Made by a program: the position numbers and the translations under genes
Shown: one piece after another, positions 6,438 to 14,348 of the stretch
Layout: each line of letters starts with the position of its first letter
Numbering within the stretch: position 1 is the stretch's first letter
Source: Lachnospiraceae bacterium
GTDB lineage: Bacteria; Bacillota; Clostridia; Lachnospirales; Lachnospiraceae
Assembly (NCBI GenBank): GCA_009774245.1
Contig: VSNM01000058.1
Span: 1-36,825 of the forward strand
DNA: 36,825 bases
Reading direction: 5' to 3'
The notes under the pieces: model-generated
The model's database searches: none
Seen by the model: the letters and a program-made list of their open reading frames with translations, nothing else
What the model was told of the DNA's origin: nothing

Positions 6438-8375
6438 TCATGCTATACATTTTGAACGTTTAAACTGTTCGACAAAATCATTGACATCAGGTTCTGGCAT
6501 ATTGTTGTCAAATCCCCTCACCTGTACAACTTTGTCATTTTTAACCTCCACTGTCACATAGGGCTTGTCCGGTATGCTCTTTTTACGTATAAATAGTATC
6601 ACTGTACTTCCGCCTGCAACCTGTGGGACATAGCTGCCGACACAGTGGTGGAGCGCCTGTCCTTCATATATGATGTCCTGTCCCGAATCAGGAGCCTTGA
6701 TCAGAAGGGTGTCATTGCTGAAATCGTACTTTTTATGCATATCCGGCAGAAGTCCTGCAATCATTCTGCATTCTTCTGCAAGCTTCCTGCTCTTTACGTT
6801 TGCAGCCGCCTCGTCATGCGCCTTTTTAAAATTTTTGGGATACAGCACGATATCAGAGGCCATGTCATAATGAAGGGATTCGCAGCTGCGCATATAGTCA
6901 AAATAATCAGTAATGAGACTGCGACGCTCATATTTCTGACTGCCCATGCTGTCAAGATATTTTGAAAGTTTCCGCAGCCTGCTGTCTGGCAGGACAAATG
7001 CAAGGTCTTCCCTTCCTTCATATTTCTTCGCGATCCTGAGTATGTCGCTGACAGAACGGTTTATACTGGTCGTTTTATTGTAAGTCTGGATACTGTCCAG
7101 TTCACTGCTGTTAATATTTAAAGACCGTGCCTCACGGAGCTGCACCCTGTTTTTCAGGCCGAGTATTTTTATGACTGAAGTTTCCTTTTCGTTAAGCTGG
7201 GAAATCATATTACATTTTTGACTGCTCATATAGTCGGATACGAGGTTGTAAAACCCACATTTGGTTATCTGCTCGAGAACCGGATTTGATGCAAGATGTT
7301 CAAGATATTTTACATGCATATAGCAAGATTCGGCAGCGTCGGATTTTATGAACTGGTTAATCTGTTCCCATCCCTGCAGGCGCTTATTCATCCCGGCTGC
7401 ACGCAGTTCCTTTGTCAGGCCGGTTTTATGAAGCCCGCCCTTTAAAAAGCCATAGTGAAATCCCTCCGGATAGAACATACTGCGCTGGGGCAGACACCAC
7501 CGCATTGTTTCATTGTAATGATACCATTCATAATCACGGATACTCTGCTTATCATAATCTATGATTGTCCGGATCACCTCCCACACGGTTACTTTTGGAA
7601 CTGGTGAATGTTTATAGTCATACAATATATGAAAATATCTTACAGCCAGAGCATGGTCTGCATATTTCTGCACCAGTACTGCCATCCCTTCATCACGGAT
7701 GCCGCAATACTGTCTCCTTATCTCAGATCTGAACTGGATATTTTTACCGCATTTTGGGCACTTTCCAGTCTCCCTGTCTTTGAACCTAGGCAGCTCTGAC
7801 AGTTTCAGCGCAGAGCCGCAGCATGAACATGTTCCATGGTTATTTTTTCTGTCAAAAAAGATATAGCTTGAATGGGACATTGTTTTTTGTACAGTGGTTT
7901 CAAATGATTTAGGGACTTTCCTGATCTTACGCATAATGCCGTCTATTTCAGCACATTTTTTGTCCTTACGGAGCTTGCATCGTATGCCGGAACGCCATGT
8001 ATCATACCTGTTGAGCATATTGTGTGCTGAACCGTCAATATTGCCGGAACTAATATATCGTTTCAGTTTCTCTGCCTCCTTTTCGGTTGCTATAATTATG
8101 TCCCTGTATTGTAAAGCATTCGTCAGGTATCCATCAGTAATTTTATTGGAGCGTACATTATACAGACGGGCGTCATGCTTTTTGATAATATATCTGTAAA
8201 ATAGTGATACCTCTCCGTCCTCGTTTTTAGAGAATACATTGATTACTATATTGCTCTTTACCTTTCCCGAAGTGACGACAAAAACATTATGATCCGCATT
8301 TTGTGATGCAAGCATTTTTGTCTCGCGGGTGATTCTGGGCATGGGCAGCGCCCGTATTTCTTTGTTCGTCAACAT
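6438..8375 (-). CDS. PcfJ-like protein
   Basis: This 645-residue protein ends in the PcfJ-type domain: EGQALHHCVGSY (571-582), a small glycine-rich stretch, then TVILFIRKK, PDKPYVTVEV (602-611) and QVRGFDN (618-624). A zinc-ribbon-like site, CSCCG (183-187) and CPKCG (206-210), lies in the middle. PcfJ was named from the conjugative plasmid pCF10 of Enterococcus, and relatives are widespread on Firmicute plasmids, ICEs and large phages; its biochemical role is not established. It follows the PcfK-like gene by only 14 bases, the same pairing as on pCF10-type elements, and precedes the AAA gene. The frame is intact and close to full family length. Confidence 0.85.
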   Translation of the reverse strand: MLTNKEIRALPMPRITRETKMLASQNADHNVFVVTSGKVKSNIVINVFSKNEDGEVSLFYRYIIKKHDARLYNVRSNKITDGYLTNALQYRDIIIATEKEAEKLKRYISSGNIDGSAHNMLNRYDTWRSGIRCKLRKDKKCAEIDGIMRKIRKVPKSFETTVQKTMSHSSYIFFDRKNNHGTCSCCGSALKLSELPRFKDRETGKCPKCGKNIQFRSEIRRQYCGIRDEGMAVLVQKYADHALAVRYFHILYDYKHSPVPKVTVWEVIRTIIDYDKQSIRDYEWYHYNETMRWCLPQRSMFYPEGFHYGFLKGGLHKTGLTKELRAAGMNKRLQGWEQINQFIKSDAAESCYMHVKYLEHLASNPVLEQITKCGFYNLVSDYMSSQKCNMISQLNEKETSVIKILGLKNRVQLREARSLNINSSELDSIQTYNKTTSINRSVSDILRIAKKYEGREDLAFVLPDSRLRKLSKYLDSMGSQKYERRSLITDYFDYMRSCESLHYDMASDIVLYPKNFKKAHDEAAANVKSRKLAEECRMIAGLLPDMHKKYDFSNDTLLIKAPDSGQDIIYEGQALHHCVGSYVPQVAGGSTVILFIRKKSIPDKPYVTVEVKNDKVVQVRGFDNNMPEPDVNDFVEQFKRSKCIA

Positions 8376-8389
8376 ATATTTCCACCACC

Positions 8390-9133
8390 TTATATTAAAT
8401 TAAACAGATTGATCTGTCCGTCGAGGGTATTGGCAAATTCGATCTCCTGCCGGGCAGAGTTTTCAGTAAAATGCATTTCAGGACTGTTATTCCTGGATTC
8501 TGCAGGCGCTTTGTCAGTTTTTCCATCAGTTTCCGAAGGGGTAGCATTGTTCCTGGCAGGTTCCCGGTGGGCAGCAACAGCCGTTACGGTTGTTTTCGCA
8601 GGTTTATCGGAATCCTTTTTTTTGAGTGATTTGATCTTTGCCGTGATTTTCTTCTTTTTCTCCTCGTCAGGCAGGTCATTCCATCCGCCCTGTTTGCTTA
8701 GGATGGCAAGTGCAGTTTTGCGGTACCCGGCTTCTTTTTCTTTCGCTTCCTTTTGCTTTTGGGCTGCTTCTGCCTTTTTCGCCCTTTCTTCCATGACAGC
8801 ATCCCTGTCATCAAGAAAGTAATACTCACGTACCCATGCATACACCACTTCCTCAGCCAGACAGCAGGATGTCACGGAACCGTGTGTTAATGCCATTTTT
8901 TCTGCTTTCGACCATATGTATTTCAGCATACGGCCTGCACTTTTCCAGTCAAGGGACAGGGCGGCATCAAATTCCTGGTCGCTGCGGCTTTCCTTTTCAA
9001 TGAATTTAGTGATGGCACCGGCCATGATCTTATACATGGCAACCGCAGCGATCTTATCCTGTGAGTTATTGTTTTTTTCCTTTTCCGTGTTTTCAAGGAT
9101 CTGGTCTATCTGGATTTTGTAATCTGAAAACAT
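8390..9133 (-). CDS. PcfK-like protein
   Basis: This 247-residue protein has the PcfK-like N-terminal domain, residues ~1-115, including KIAAVAMYKIMAGAITKF, and the W.WVREYYFLDD-type ending. A charged alpha-helical stretch follows (ERAKKAEAAQKQKEAKEKE, ~117-135), then a low-complexity, probably disordered region rich in K, P, T and N, ending in a short conserved tail DGQINLFNLI. PcfK and PcfJ are neighbours on conjugative elements. The RBS (GGAGG) and the 14-base spacing to the PcfJ gene support co-translation. Function is unproven; assignment rests on the N-terminal domain and context. Confidence 0.75.
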   Translation of the reverse strand: MFSDYKIQIDQILENTEKEKNNNSQDKIAAVAMYKIMAGAITKFIEKESRSDQEFDAALSLDWKSAGRMLKYIWSKAEKMALTHGSVTSCCLAEEVVYAWVREYYFLDDRDAVMEERAKKAEAAQKQKEAKEKEAGYRKTALAILSKQGGWNDLPDEEKKKKITAKIKSLKKKDSDKPAKTTVTAVAAHREPARNNATPSETDGKTDKAPAESRNNSPEMHFTENSARQEIEFANTLDGQINLFNLI

Positions 9134-9193
9134 CTATTTTTCCTCCACTTCATGATTCATTTTTCACTGCATGTTGTTTTACAGGTCTGCGGA

Positions 9194-9598
9194 TCACACA
9201 GCCTTATCCGCCAGCATGTATTCCACATATTTGTCTGCGTATTCCCTGGCTGCTTTTGTAAATTCTGTTTTCAGGGCATCCTCGTCAGCGGTTCTTGTGA
9301 TCTCGGCAAAGCGGTCATGACTGTTATCAATTGTAGTCTGGATAACCTGTGCCAGATGTTCGCCTTCCTTTGTATTGGGCAGATACGGAAACATTTTTCT
9401 AAGTACTGCGCCGAGCTGTTCCAGTTCCATCGATACAGTGCCCGAAATGAGCTCCGAAAAACTTTTAAAATATTTTCCGCCTGTTTCAAGCGCTTCCGGA
9501 ATGCCGTTTGTCTGGCAGAATTCAATGTTCTTTCTGATCAGGTCGATTTTTCCATCGATTTCCTCAGAAATGCGTGGTTTTTTTGCTTCACTTTTCAT
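9194..9598 (-). CDS. Hypothetical helical protein (134 aa)
   Basis: Not recognised. Good RBS (AGGAG) 8 bases before the ATG. The protein looks mainly helical, charged and soluble, without cysteine clusters or signal peptide. It lies 60 bases upstream of the PcfK-like gene in the same direction and downstream of terminator 9672-9706. I see no separate promoter before it, so expression may rely on read-through of that terminator. Confidence 0.6.
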   Translation of the reverse strand: MKSEAKKPRISEEIDGKIDLIRKNIEFCQTNGIPEALETGGKYFKSFSELISGTVSMELEQLGAVLRKMFPYLPNTKEGEHLAQVIQTTIDNSHDRFAEITRTADEDALKTEFTKAAREYADKYVEYMLADKAV

Positions 9599-9671
9599 AT
9601 TATTTTTCTCCTGTTCTTTAATTTTTTGTAACCGGGTGTGGAAGATTTATCCTCCCCTGCCCGGGCGCATT

Positions 9672-9706
9672 AAAAAAACAGGAACTTTCATAAAAATAAG
9701 TTCCTG
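9672..9706 (-). terminator. Intrinsic terminator / attenuator
   Basis: CAGGAACTT (9679-9687) pairs with AAGTTCCTG (9698-9706). On the minus strand a run of seven T follows (9678-9672). It lies 30 bases after the stop of the 118-residue gene and before the rest of the PcfK/PcfJ/AAA group, so it probably sets a lower expression level for the downstream genes. Confidence 0.75.
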
Positions 9707-9736
9707 CTTTCATACTTTTGATATTCAGTTAGATTC

Positions 9737-10093
9737 TTAAGCATTTTCGTACTCCAAAATGATACGGGTTGTATTCATCAGCATCATGTTGATGAAAAAT
9801 TCAAGATAAATATCCTGAAACTGATTTCTTGCCTCAATATACTTAGGATCTATTATCTTAATGAAATCATCGCAATTGTCTGTCATGGCCTTTACGTTTT
9901 CAAGGTAAATAATGAACTTGTACATCTCATTCATAAACTGCGGCTCAAGCGTGGTTCCTGACTGTACCAATTTGTCACATACTGCCTGCAGGTCTGGATC
10001 AACCGCATCACCTATGGGAATCCCATTAGCAACATGATAATCAATCACTGACTTTAAATCCCTGATATATTGAAGCATGCATTCTCTTGACAT
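9737..10093 (-). CDS. Hypothetical protein (118 aa)
   Basis: Not recognised. Strong GGGAGG RBS 6 bases before the ATG. The protein is acidic and apparently all-helical (RDLKSVIDYHVANGIPIGDAV..., NQFQDIYLEFFINMMLMNTT). It is the first gene of the minus-strand group leading to PcfK/PcfJ/AAA, with a ~120 base leader that contains a 12-bp inverted repeat, and a terminator directly after it. A small regulator or accessory protein is possible but not supported by any motif. Confidence 0.55.
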   Translation of the reverse strand: MSRECMLQYIRDLKSVIDYHVANGIPIGDAVDPDLQAVCDKLVQSGTTLEPQFMNEMYKFIIYLENVKAMTDNCDDFIKIIDPKYIEARNQFQDIYLEFFINMMLMNTTRIILEYENA

Positions 10094-10135
10094 TTCTTCC
10101 TCCCTGGTAAATTTTTGAGTGTCTGCTGTTAATAT

Positions 10136-10168
10136 AGATTATTGATTAACAAAATGAATCAATAATCT
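10136..10168. repeat. 12-bp inverted repeat in the leader of the 118-aa gene
   Basis: AGATTATTGATT (10136-10147) and AATCAATAATCT (10157-10168) are perfect arms with a 9-base loop. It lies between the extended -10 promoter at 10220-10228 and the first gene, so it could be an operator or form a hairpin in the mRNA leader. No U-tract follows, so it is not a classic terminator. Confidence 0.5.
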
Positions 10169-10219
10169 GTCCGGCTGCGGTAAGCAGCAAAAAATATTTA
10201 AAATTTTAACCGATAAAAA

Positions 10220-10228
10220 ATTATATCA
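10220..10228 (-). promoter_or_regulatory. Extended -10 promoter for the PcfK/PcfJ gene group
   Basis: The minus strand reads TGATATAAT, a perfect extended -10 (TGnTATAAT). No good -35 hexamer is seen 17 bases upstream, which is common for extended -10 promoters. Transcription would start near 10213. Confidence 0.5.
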
Positions 10229-10310
10229 CACTTTTCACTGGTGTACTATATTCCGTCGATAAAAACGCGAATGTATTTCGAGTAGTAGTACAGTAAGGCT
10301 ATACATCGAT

Positions 10311-10342
10311 GAAAGATACACAATGGTTCTTGTGTATCTTTC
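10311..10342. repeat. Perfect 13-bp hairpin in the divergent control region
   Basis: GAAAGATACACAA (10311-10323) and TTGTGTATCTTTC (10330-10342) enclose a 6-base loop. It lies upstream of both divergent promoters and has no U-tract on either side, so it is not an obvious terminator. A cruciform for replication or partition, or a protein-binding site, is possible. Confidence 0.55.
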
Positions 10343-10419
10343 GCTGTTCTCACAAGAATCCTGTAATATCAACGCTTCCGGGCATTTTGCAGATTGTTTT
10401 ATGAATATAATCCCTCTGA

Positions 10420-10605
10420 ATGATACATATCGTTTGTATTGAATAAGTTATATTGTTACAATAGCATGATATGTATTATTTGTTCGACATGTAAAAAATG
10501 TCCAGATAGATAATACATATTGATTATTTTTATTGATATGGATTGTATATGATGATATAATGAAATAAGATACATATGTATTAAAACAAACAATATGCAT
10601 CTTAT
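10420..10605. repeat. Six copies of an ATACATAT-type motif before the recombinase
   Basis: Copies, read in whichever orientation matches: 10420-10430 (ATGATACATAT, +), 10469-10479 (ATAATACATAT, -), 10510-10520 (ATAATACATAT, +), 10565-10577 (ATAAGATACATAT, +), 10574-10584 (TTAATACATAT, -) and 10593-10605 (ATAAGATGCATAT, -). They alternate in orientation and flank or overlap the recombinase promoter. Iterons or arm-type recombinase/repressor sites would look like this. The AT-rich background makes any single copy weak evidence; the set is what counts. Confidence 0.5.
10533..10561 (+). promoter_or_regulatory. Promoter of the tyrosine recombinase gene
   Basis: TTGATA (10533-10538) and TATAAT (10556-10561) are exactly 17 bases apart. 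Transcription would start near 10568, placing three repeat copies in the leader and one just upstream, so binding of a protein to the repeats would affect this promoter. Confidence 0.75.
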
Positions 10606-10626
10606 ACAAAAAAAGGGGATGATAAA

Positions 10627-11178
10627 TTGAACTACGTGCAGCCCATACGGGACAAGAAAAAAATACAGACCATGAAAACCGTGCTGAAGGCGAAGGACGA
10701 AAAATATTACATCATGTTCCTGATCGGAATCAACGTGGGGCTCCGGGTATCGGATATCCTCACACTGAGGGTATCCGATGTCCGGGACAGGACGCATATT
10801 AATATAGTAGAGAAAAAAACAGGCAAGACAAAACGGTTCCTTCTCAATTCACAGATGCAGGCGGAGCTGACGGAATATATCAATAAATTCAGCCTGTCTG
10901 ACGACGATTATCTGATCAGGAGCAGAAAAGGAAAGAACCAGCCCATCAGACGGGACAGGGCTTATAAGGTACTGAACGAGGCCGCACAGGAAATCGGTCT
11001 GGGCGAGATTGGCACCCATTCCATGCGCAAGACCTTTGGCTACTGGCATTACCAGAAGTACAAGGATGTCGCGCTGCTCCAGCATCTGTTCAACCATGCC
11101 AACTCTGCTGTCACATTACGCTATATCGGGGTGAACCAGGATATTATGGATCAGTCCGTATCGGATTTCTTCCTATAA
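10627..11178 (+). CDS. Tyrosine recombinase, catalytic domain only
   Basis: This 183-residue protein is a minimal tyrosine recombinase with the full active-site set: R40 (GLRVSDIL), K67 (TGKTKRF), H131 and R134 (GTHSMRKTFGYWHY), H157 (LFNHANSAVTLRYIG) and nucleophile Y166. The usual ~100-residue N-terminal core-binding/SAM-like domain is absent, so it resembles the short integrase-like proteins carried by many Firmicute plasmids, plausibly for multimer resolution or inversion rather than long-range integration. The start appears to be TTG at 10627, preceded by GGGG 6 bases upstream; no better start exists because the catalytic domain begins immediately. It is transcribed away from the PcfJ/PcfK group and ends towards a bidirectional terminator at 11472-11518. 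Confidence 0.85.
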   Translation: MNYVQPIRDKKKIQTMKTVLKAKDEKYYIMFLIGINVGLRVSDILTLRVSDVRDRTHINIVEKKTGKTKRFLLNSQMQAELTEYINKFSLSDDDYLIRSRKGKNQPIRRDRAYKVLNEAAQEIGLGEIGTHSMRKTFGYWHYQKYKDVALLQHLFNHANSAVTLRYIGVNQDIMDQSVSDFFL

Positions 11179-11471
11179 TATATAGTATTGATATATGGAT
11201 GATTTCTTAGGTGATTTATGGATGAAATGATTAATCATTCTGTTTGGAATAATATTTTTAACTATCAAGCAGGAGGAGATTAGTTCGCCTGCCATCCTCT
11301 CACACCATATTGCGTGTCCAAATTGATACAAATACTTCTTGGGTGCTATCGTTTTTACATTTATCCCAAATGCCCTAAAATAAACACTTTTCAGAATGGA
11401 AGATGCACCCGGGCACCGGCGGCCACCGTTTTATTATTCGGGATTTCCGTATTTTTGGTTTTTCAAATGGT
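11179..11471. other. Noncoding stretch after the recombinase; possible group II intron 3' scar
   Basis: No credible gene is seen here. Around 11270-11320 the minus strand reads TATGGTGTGAGAGGATGGCA then, after a few bases, CTCCTCCTGCTTGAT, which resembles the end of domain V plus domain VI of some clostridial group II introns, but no 5' half of domain V is recognisable. A short GC-rich patch at 11407-11432 (CCCGGGCACCGGCGGCCACC) stands out from AT-rich surroundings. Otherwise nothing is evident. Confidence 0.2.
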
Positions 11472-11518
11472 AAAAAATAACGACAACCCATTTTTCATAG
11501 AGGCTGTCGTTATTTTTT
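11472..11518. terminator. Bidirectional terminator between convergent genes
   Basis: AAAAAATAACGACA (11472-11485) and TGTCGTTATTTTTT (11505-11518) form a perfect 14-bp stem with a 19-base loop; the A/T runs give a U-tract in both directions. It lies between the plus-strand recombinase and the minus-strand DUF1349 gene, as expected for a shared terminator. Confidence 0.8.
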
Positions 11519-11570
11519 GCACCCAAGAAATTATCTCCACTTTTGCAAACACTCATAGCAATCTGAATTT

Positions 11571-12176
11571 TCAGTCTGCGTCCGGCTGCTGTCCATTGTG
11601 GGCATTCCACTGGCATTCCATCATCTGCATATCCGTAAATACTGCTTTAAAAGAAGATTCCTCTGGCGAGCAGGCATAGATGCCAAACTGAATTTTTCCA
11701 TTTCCCTTCTGCATATGACAGATTCTCATCTGATTAAAATGCATTCCATCTGCGGAGCATTCGACACAATAATCATCCTCCCGGCGACTGAAGCGATACC
11801 ACATGTATTTTACCGAAGCATCAATAACCGTAGTTGCCCAGTCTGAATAGCCTCCATTTGTTACAACACTGCCTAAATGCTGGTATGCTTCATTTTCATA
11901 TTCAACCGATGCTTTTAACCAGTTTTCACTGTCGAGATACATGACAATTCCGCACTGGTCAAACCTGTGGCAGCTTTCCGTAAATTCTGTTTTTACAACA
12001 AAACTGAAATATTTTTCTTCTGTTTCCATTTGAAACACCGGAGCATTATCATTTTGAAAATGATAATAGGTTCTTTGCCACAAATCCGTGTATTGTTTTG
12101 TAATGATTTCAACTCTGCCATTTTCGATTTTATAATCCAGTGGTTCTCTTGTCCATTTAAAATTGGTCATATCCAT
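11571..12176 (-). CDS. DUF1349 domain protein (concanavalin-like beta-sandwich)
   Basis: This 201-residue protein fits the DUF1349 family (YesU-like; jelly-roll lectin/glucanase fold) along its whole length: an early FKWTREPLDYKIENGRVEI strand, the central CGIVMYLDSENWLKASVEYEN, a WYRFSRREDDYCVECSADG segment and the ending FGIYACSPEESSFKAVFTD. Family members are cytoplasmic proteins often linked to carbohydrate use; activity is not established. There is no signal peptide. RBS GGAGG-type (GGAGGTGCCAG) precedes the ATG. It looks like ordinary host metabolism cargo among element genes and sits beside a transglutaminase gene and intron remnants, suggesting acquired cargo. Confidence 0.75.
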   Translation of the reverse strand: MDMTNFKWTREPLDYKIENGRVEIITKQYTDLWQRTYYHFQNDNAPVFQMETEEKYFSFVVKTEFTESCHRFDQCGIVMYLDSENWLKASVEYENEAYQHLGSVVTNGGYSDWATTVIDASVKYMWYRFSRREDDYCVECSADGMHFNQMRICHMQKGNGKIQFGIYACSPEESSFKAVFTDMQMMECQWNAHNGQQPDAD

Positions 12177-12295
12177 TATCTGGCACCTCCAAATTTTCTG
12201 TTTTTCGCATATTTACCTGCCGTTAAATTATACTCCTATTCCTTGCAGATTTCCACTCTGTCCTCCATCCTTTTTTATTGACACACGCAAAAACA

Positions 12296-12332
12296 GCGGG
12301 CAGGATATCCAGGACTCCTGGAATCTGCCCGC
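12296..12332 (-). terminator. Strong hairpin terminator after the transglutaminase gene
   Basis: GCGGGCA..GAT.TCCAGGA pairs with TCCTGGA.ATC.TGCCCGC with two single-base bulges, giving about 17 base pairs. On the minus strand it is followed by TGTTTTTG. It lies 95 bases after the transglutaminase stop. Confidence 0.65.
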
Positions 12333-12426
12333 CTTCTCCGGCTCCTTTGTGGTCGTCAGTTCTGCCTCCGCCATGCCATTGTCCGCTACTACATCTGCAA
12401 CCTCATCAATCTTTCTGTACAGGACA

Positions 12427-13215
12427 TTATCCGCCGATAAGATTTTTCCATTCATATTTGCTAAAAATAACCCATTCTTTATATACATCAAATTCTCTTA
12501 CAACTTCATTTGGTATTAGGAAATAGTCATATATAATATAACCAGTTGTTCCAGCTTTAGCAACTCTGTCATTATTAATATCCAAATGGAACCAGCGGTC
12601 TCCAATTTCAACCATATTCCAAACATGGGTTCCATCTGGGTTAGTGACTGTAATGCTGTTTATCCCTGTCCTGGAAGCAATCAGTTGAAATGCCCTTGAA
12701 TACCCCATACATACGGTACTATGATTTATAAGTGCTCCATAAGGACTGCGGGCTATATTAGGAATATCAGTACGTGCTGTACCTTTAGATATATCTACAT
12801 CATACACAGTAGATAAGAGTAAATAATCATGGATATATTTTACCTTTTTAATCGGATCGTCCAAAGTGTTCACATAATTTACGATACTATCAACTACAGC
12901 ATTAAAAGCCGCATCATCTTCACATTTTTCATAATACATTGGATAGATGCCTTTTAACATATTGCCGGATACGGATCTTGAATACCAGTCACATGCCCAA
13001 TATAGCTCTGGGTTATCAAACATAACAGCCTTTATCGTTCGATCCAGATCAGCATCATTCTTTGACAAACCAAACTCAGAAAGATCTATATAAGAATCTT
13101 TTTCCTGAAAACCTTCCAAAATCGCAGTATAAACATCTTCTGCCGCATTTGACTTTATATAAGGAAATAACAAACTAATGAAAAGGGTTAATACAATAAT
13201 ATATTTTTTATACAT
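12427..13215 (-). CDS. Secreted transglutaminase-like protein
   Basis: This 262-residue protein starts with a signal peptide (MYKKYIIVLTLFISLLFPYI, probable cleavage after NAA at residue 25). A transglutaminase-like domain carries the catalytic triad C169 (NHSTVCMGYSRAF), H197 (GTHVWNMVEIGDRWFHLD) and D212. In bacteria this fold covers cysteine proteases and amidases acting on proteins or peptidoglycan as well as crosslinking enzymes, so the substrate is open. The start at 13215 is chosen because GGAGG lies 8 bases upstream and the signal peptide begins there; a longer frame back to 13260 would run into the intron scar. The group II intron domain V/VI remnant ends directly before the RBS. Confidence 0.75.
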   Translation of the reverse strand: MYKKYIIVLTLFISLLFPYIKSNAAEDVYTAILEGFQEKDSYIDLSEFGLSKNDADLDRTIKAVMFDNPELYWACDWYSRSVSGNMLKGIYPMYYEKCEDDAAFNAVVDSIVNYVNTLDDPIKKVKYIHDYLLLSTVYDVDISKGTARTDIPNIARSPYGALINHSTVCMGYSRAFQLIASRTGINSITVTNPDGTHVWNMVEIGDRWFHLDINNDRVAKAGTTGYIIYDYFLIPNEVVREFDVYKEWVIFSKYEWKNLIGG

Positions 13216-13232
13216 ATATCTTACCTCCAATA

Positions 13233-13301
13233 GAGCAGACGGGCTTTTCACAAAACCCACCCCTCACAGAACCAAACGTGCTGATTCTCCGCACCCGGCT
13301 C
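13233..13301 (-). mobile_element. Group II intron domain V/VI remnant
   Basis: On the minus strand 13301-13269 reads GAGCCGGGTGC...GCACGTTTGGTTC, the 33-34 base domain V hairpin of bacterial group II introns (GAGCC/GGTTC base, GTGC/GCAC upper stem). It continues into TGTGAGGGG and a domain-VI-like stem GGGTTTT/AAAAGCCC (ending ~13233), close to the usual ...CTACTCGAC intron end. No reverse transcriptase/maturase gene and no upstream domains remain: 20 bases beyond lies the stop codon of the next gene. I read it as a deletion scar of an intron inserted on the minus strand. Confidence 0.6.
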
Positions 13302-13320
13302 CTTGTAAAGCTAATACGAG

Positions 13321-14253
13321 TTAAATTATAGTACGTGTATCAGCTAACCCAATATCATACTTGTCCAGTTCCGTAACCAGAACCCGCAGCATGGAAGCAC
13401 CGATTCCGCGCATCTTCCTAAGCTCCGCGCAGGAATATTTCGTCAGTTCGCCAACAGTAAATATGTTATTTTTCTGCAGTGAATTTTTTAACCGGTTGGG
13501 AAGCTCCATTTCGTCAATCCGCATCCTAGATACCGAATCCGATACGTCCTCACACGCCTCAATTGTGACTTCCATTTGATCACCGGTATCTGTATCCGCA
13601 GGATCGCACCCATATAAGTCCGAATAATCGTTTTGCAGTTGTTTTACTAACGCGACTGCCTTTTGCAGATATGCAGCCTGCACATGTGTCAGGATAATTT
13701 CTTTAGGAAGGTTATTCATCAGGCGCAGTACATTTTCACTGCGTCCGTCATCAGTTGATGATTCACGGATTCTTTTCAGGTCATCCTCATAATTAAGGCC
13801 AAATTCCATGTATTTTACTGCTTCCTTATTTTTTAGTTTCTTTAAGGCATTCCTTGCAATTTTTTTAATATTTGATGAATTGGTGCTGTAAGCGTTGCTG
13901 ACGGCCTCATATGTATCATTATTCCAATATATCCTCCTCAATATATCCTTTTCCTGATCATCAAGATATTCTTCCATGCAGTAAGGTATGGTCTTGTCAA
14001 GGTCGCTTGGATAAGCGGCCGGACTTACTGTTTCAAAAAGGATTTCGTATATCCTCTCTTCCGGCGTATGGTTTACTGCCACGCTGCGCTGTTCCAGGCA
14101 TGCAGCAAGAATACTCCTGAATTTCTGCGGGCGCAGGTCGTTCTTTTTGCAGGCATAATCTTCTTCATCCCCGTTCTGCATGTCTTCGATCACACTCAAT
14201 AATTTTATGATTTCATTTTTAGTTGATTCGAGTAAGCTTGGATCATATTTCAT
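13321..14253 (-). CDS. Sigma region 4-like plus RNA polymerase alpha-CTD-like regulator
   Basis: This 310-residue protein combines two transcription modules. Residues ~97-145 (LDDQEKDILRRIYWNNDTYEAVSNAYSTN...IARNALKKLKN) look like sigma-70 region 4: a start like DDQEKDILR, a helix-turn-helix and a closing ARNALKKLK. Residues ~245-303 (IDEMELPNRLKNSLQKNNI, TVGEL, KMRGIGASMLRVLVTEL) match the alpha subunit C-terminal domain with its two helix-hairpin-helix elements. No region 2 is present, so it is unlikely to be a stand-alone sigma factor. It may contact the RNA polymerase beta-flap and promoter DNA. It has its own promoter at 14349-14377 and an 88-base leader. The middle (~150-245) is unassigned. 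Confidence 0.7.
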   Translation of the reverse strand: MKYDPSLLESTKNEIIKLLSVIEDMQNGDEEDYACKKNDLRPQKFRSILAACLEQRSVAVNHTPEERIYEILFETVSPAAYPSDLDKTIPYCMEEYLDDQEKDILRRIYWNNDTYEAVSNAYSTNSSNIKKIARNALKKLKNKEAVKYMEFGLNYEDDLKRIRESSTDDGRSENVLRLMNNLPKEIILTHVQAAYLQKAVALVKQLQNDYSDLYGCDPADTDTGDQMEVTIEACEDVSDSVSRMRIDEMELPNRLKNSLQKNNIFTVGELTKYSCAELRKMRGIGASMLRVLVTELDKYDIGLADTRTII

Positions 14254-14348
14254 TTGCCGTATCCCCTTTGTCTGGATATTTTCATATATCAGTGATTATC
14301 ATCTTTTTGTCTGTTTTTAATAATATGGAAAAAATAGAAGGTAGCATT

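Noticed and set aside
10160..10620. CRISPR array
   Set aside because: Repeats are short (10-13 bases), variable in orientation and spacing, and no cas genes are present.
12228..12491. 87-codon minus frame after the transglutaminase gene
   Set aside because: It overlaps the end of that gene and runs through its terminator hairpin, with no RBS.
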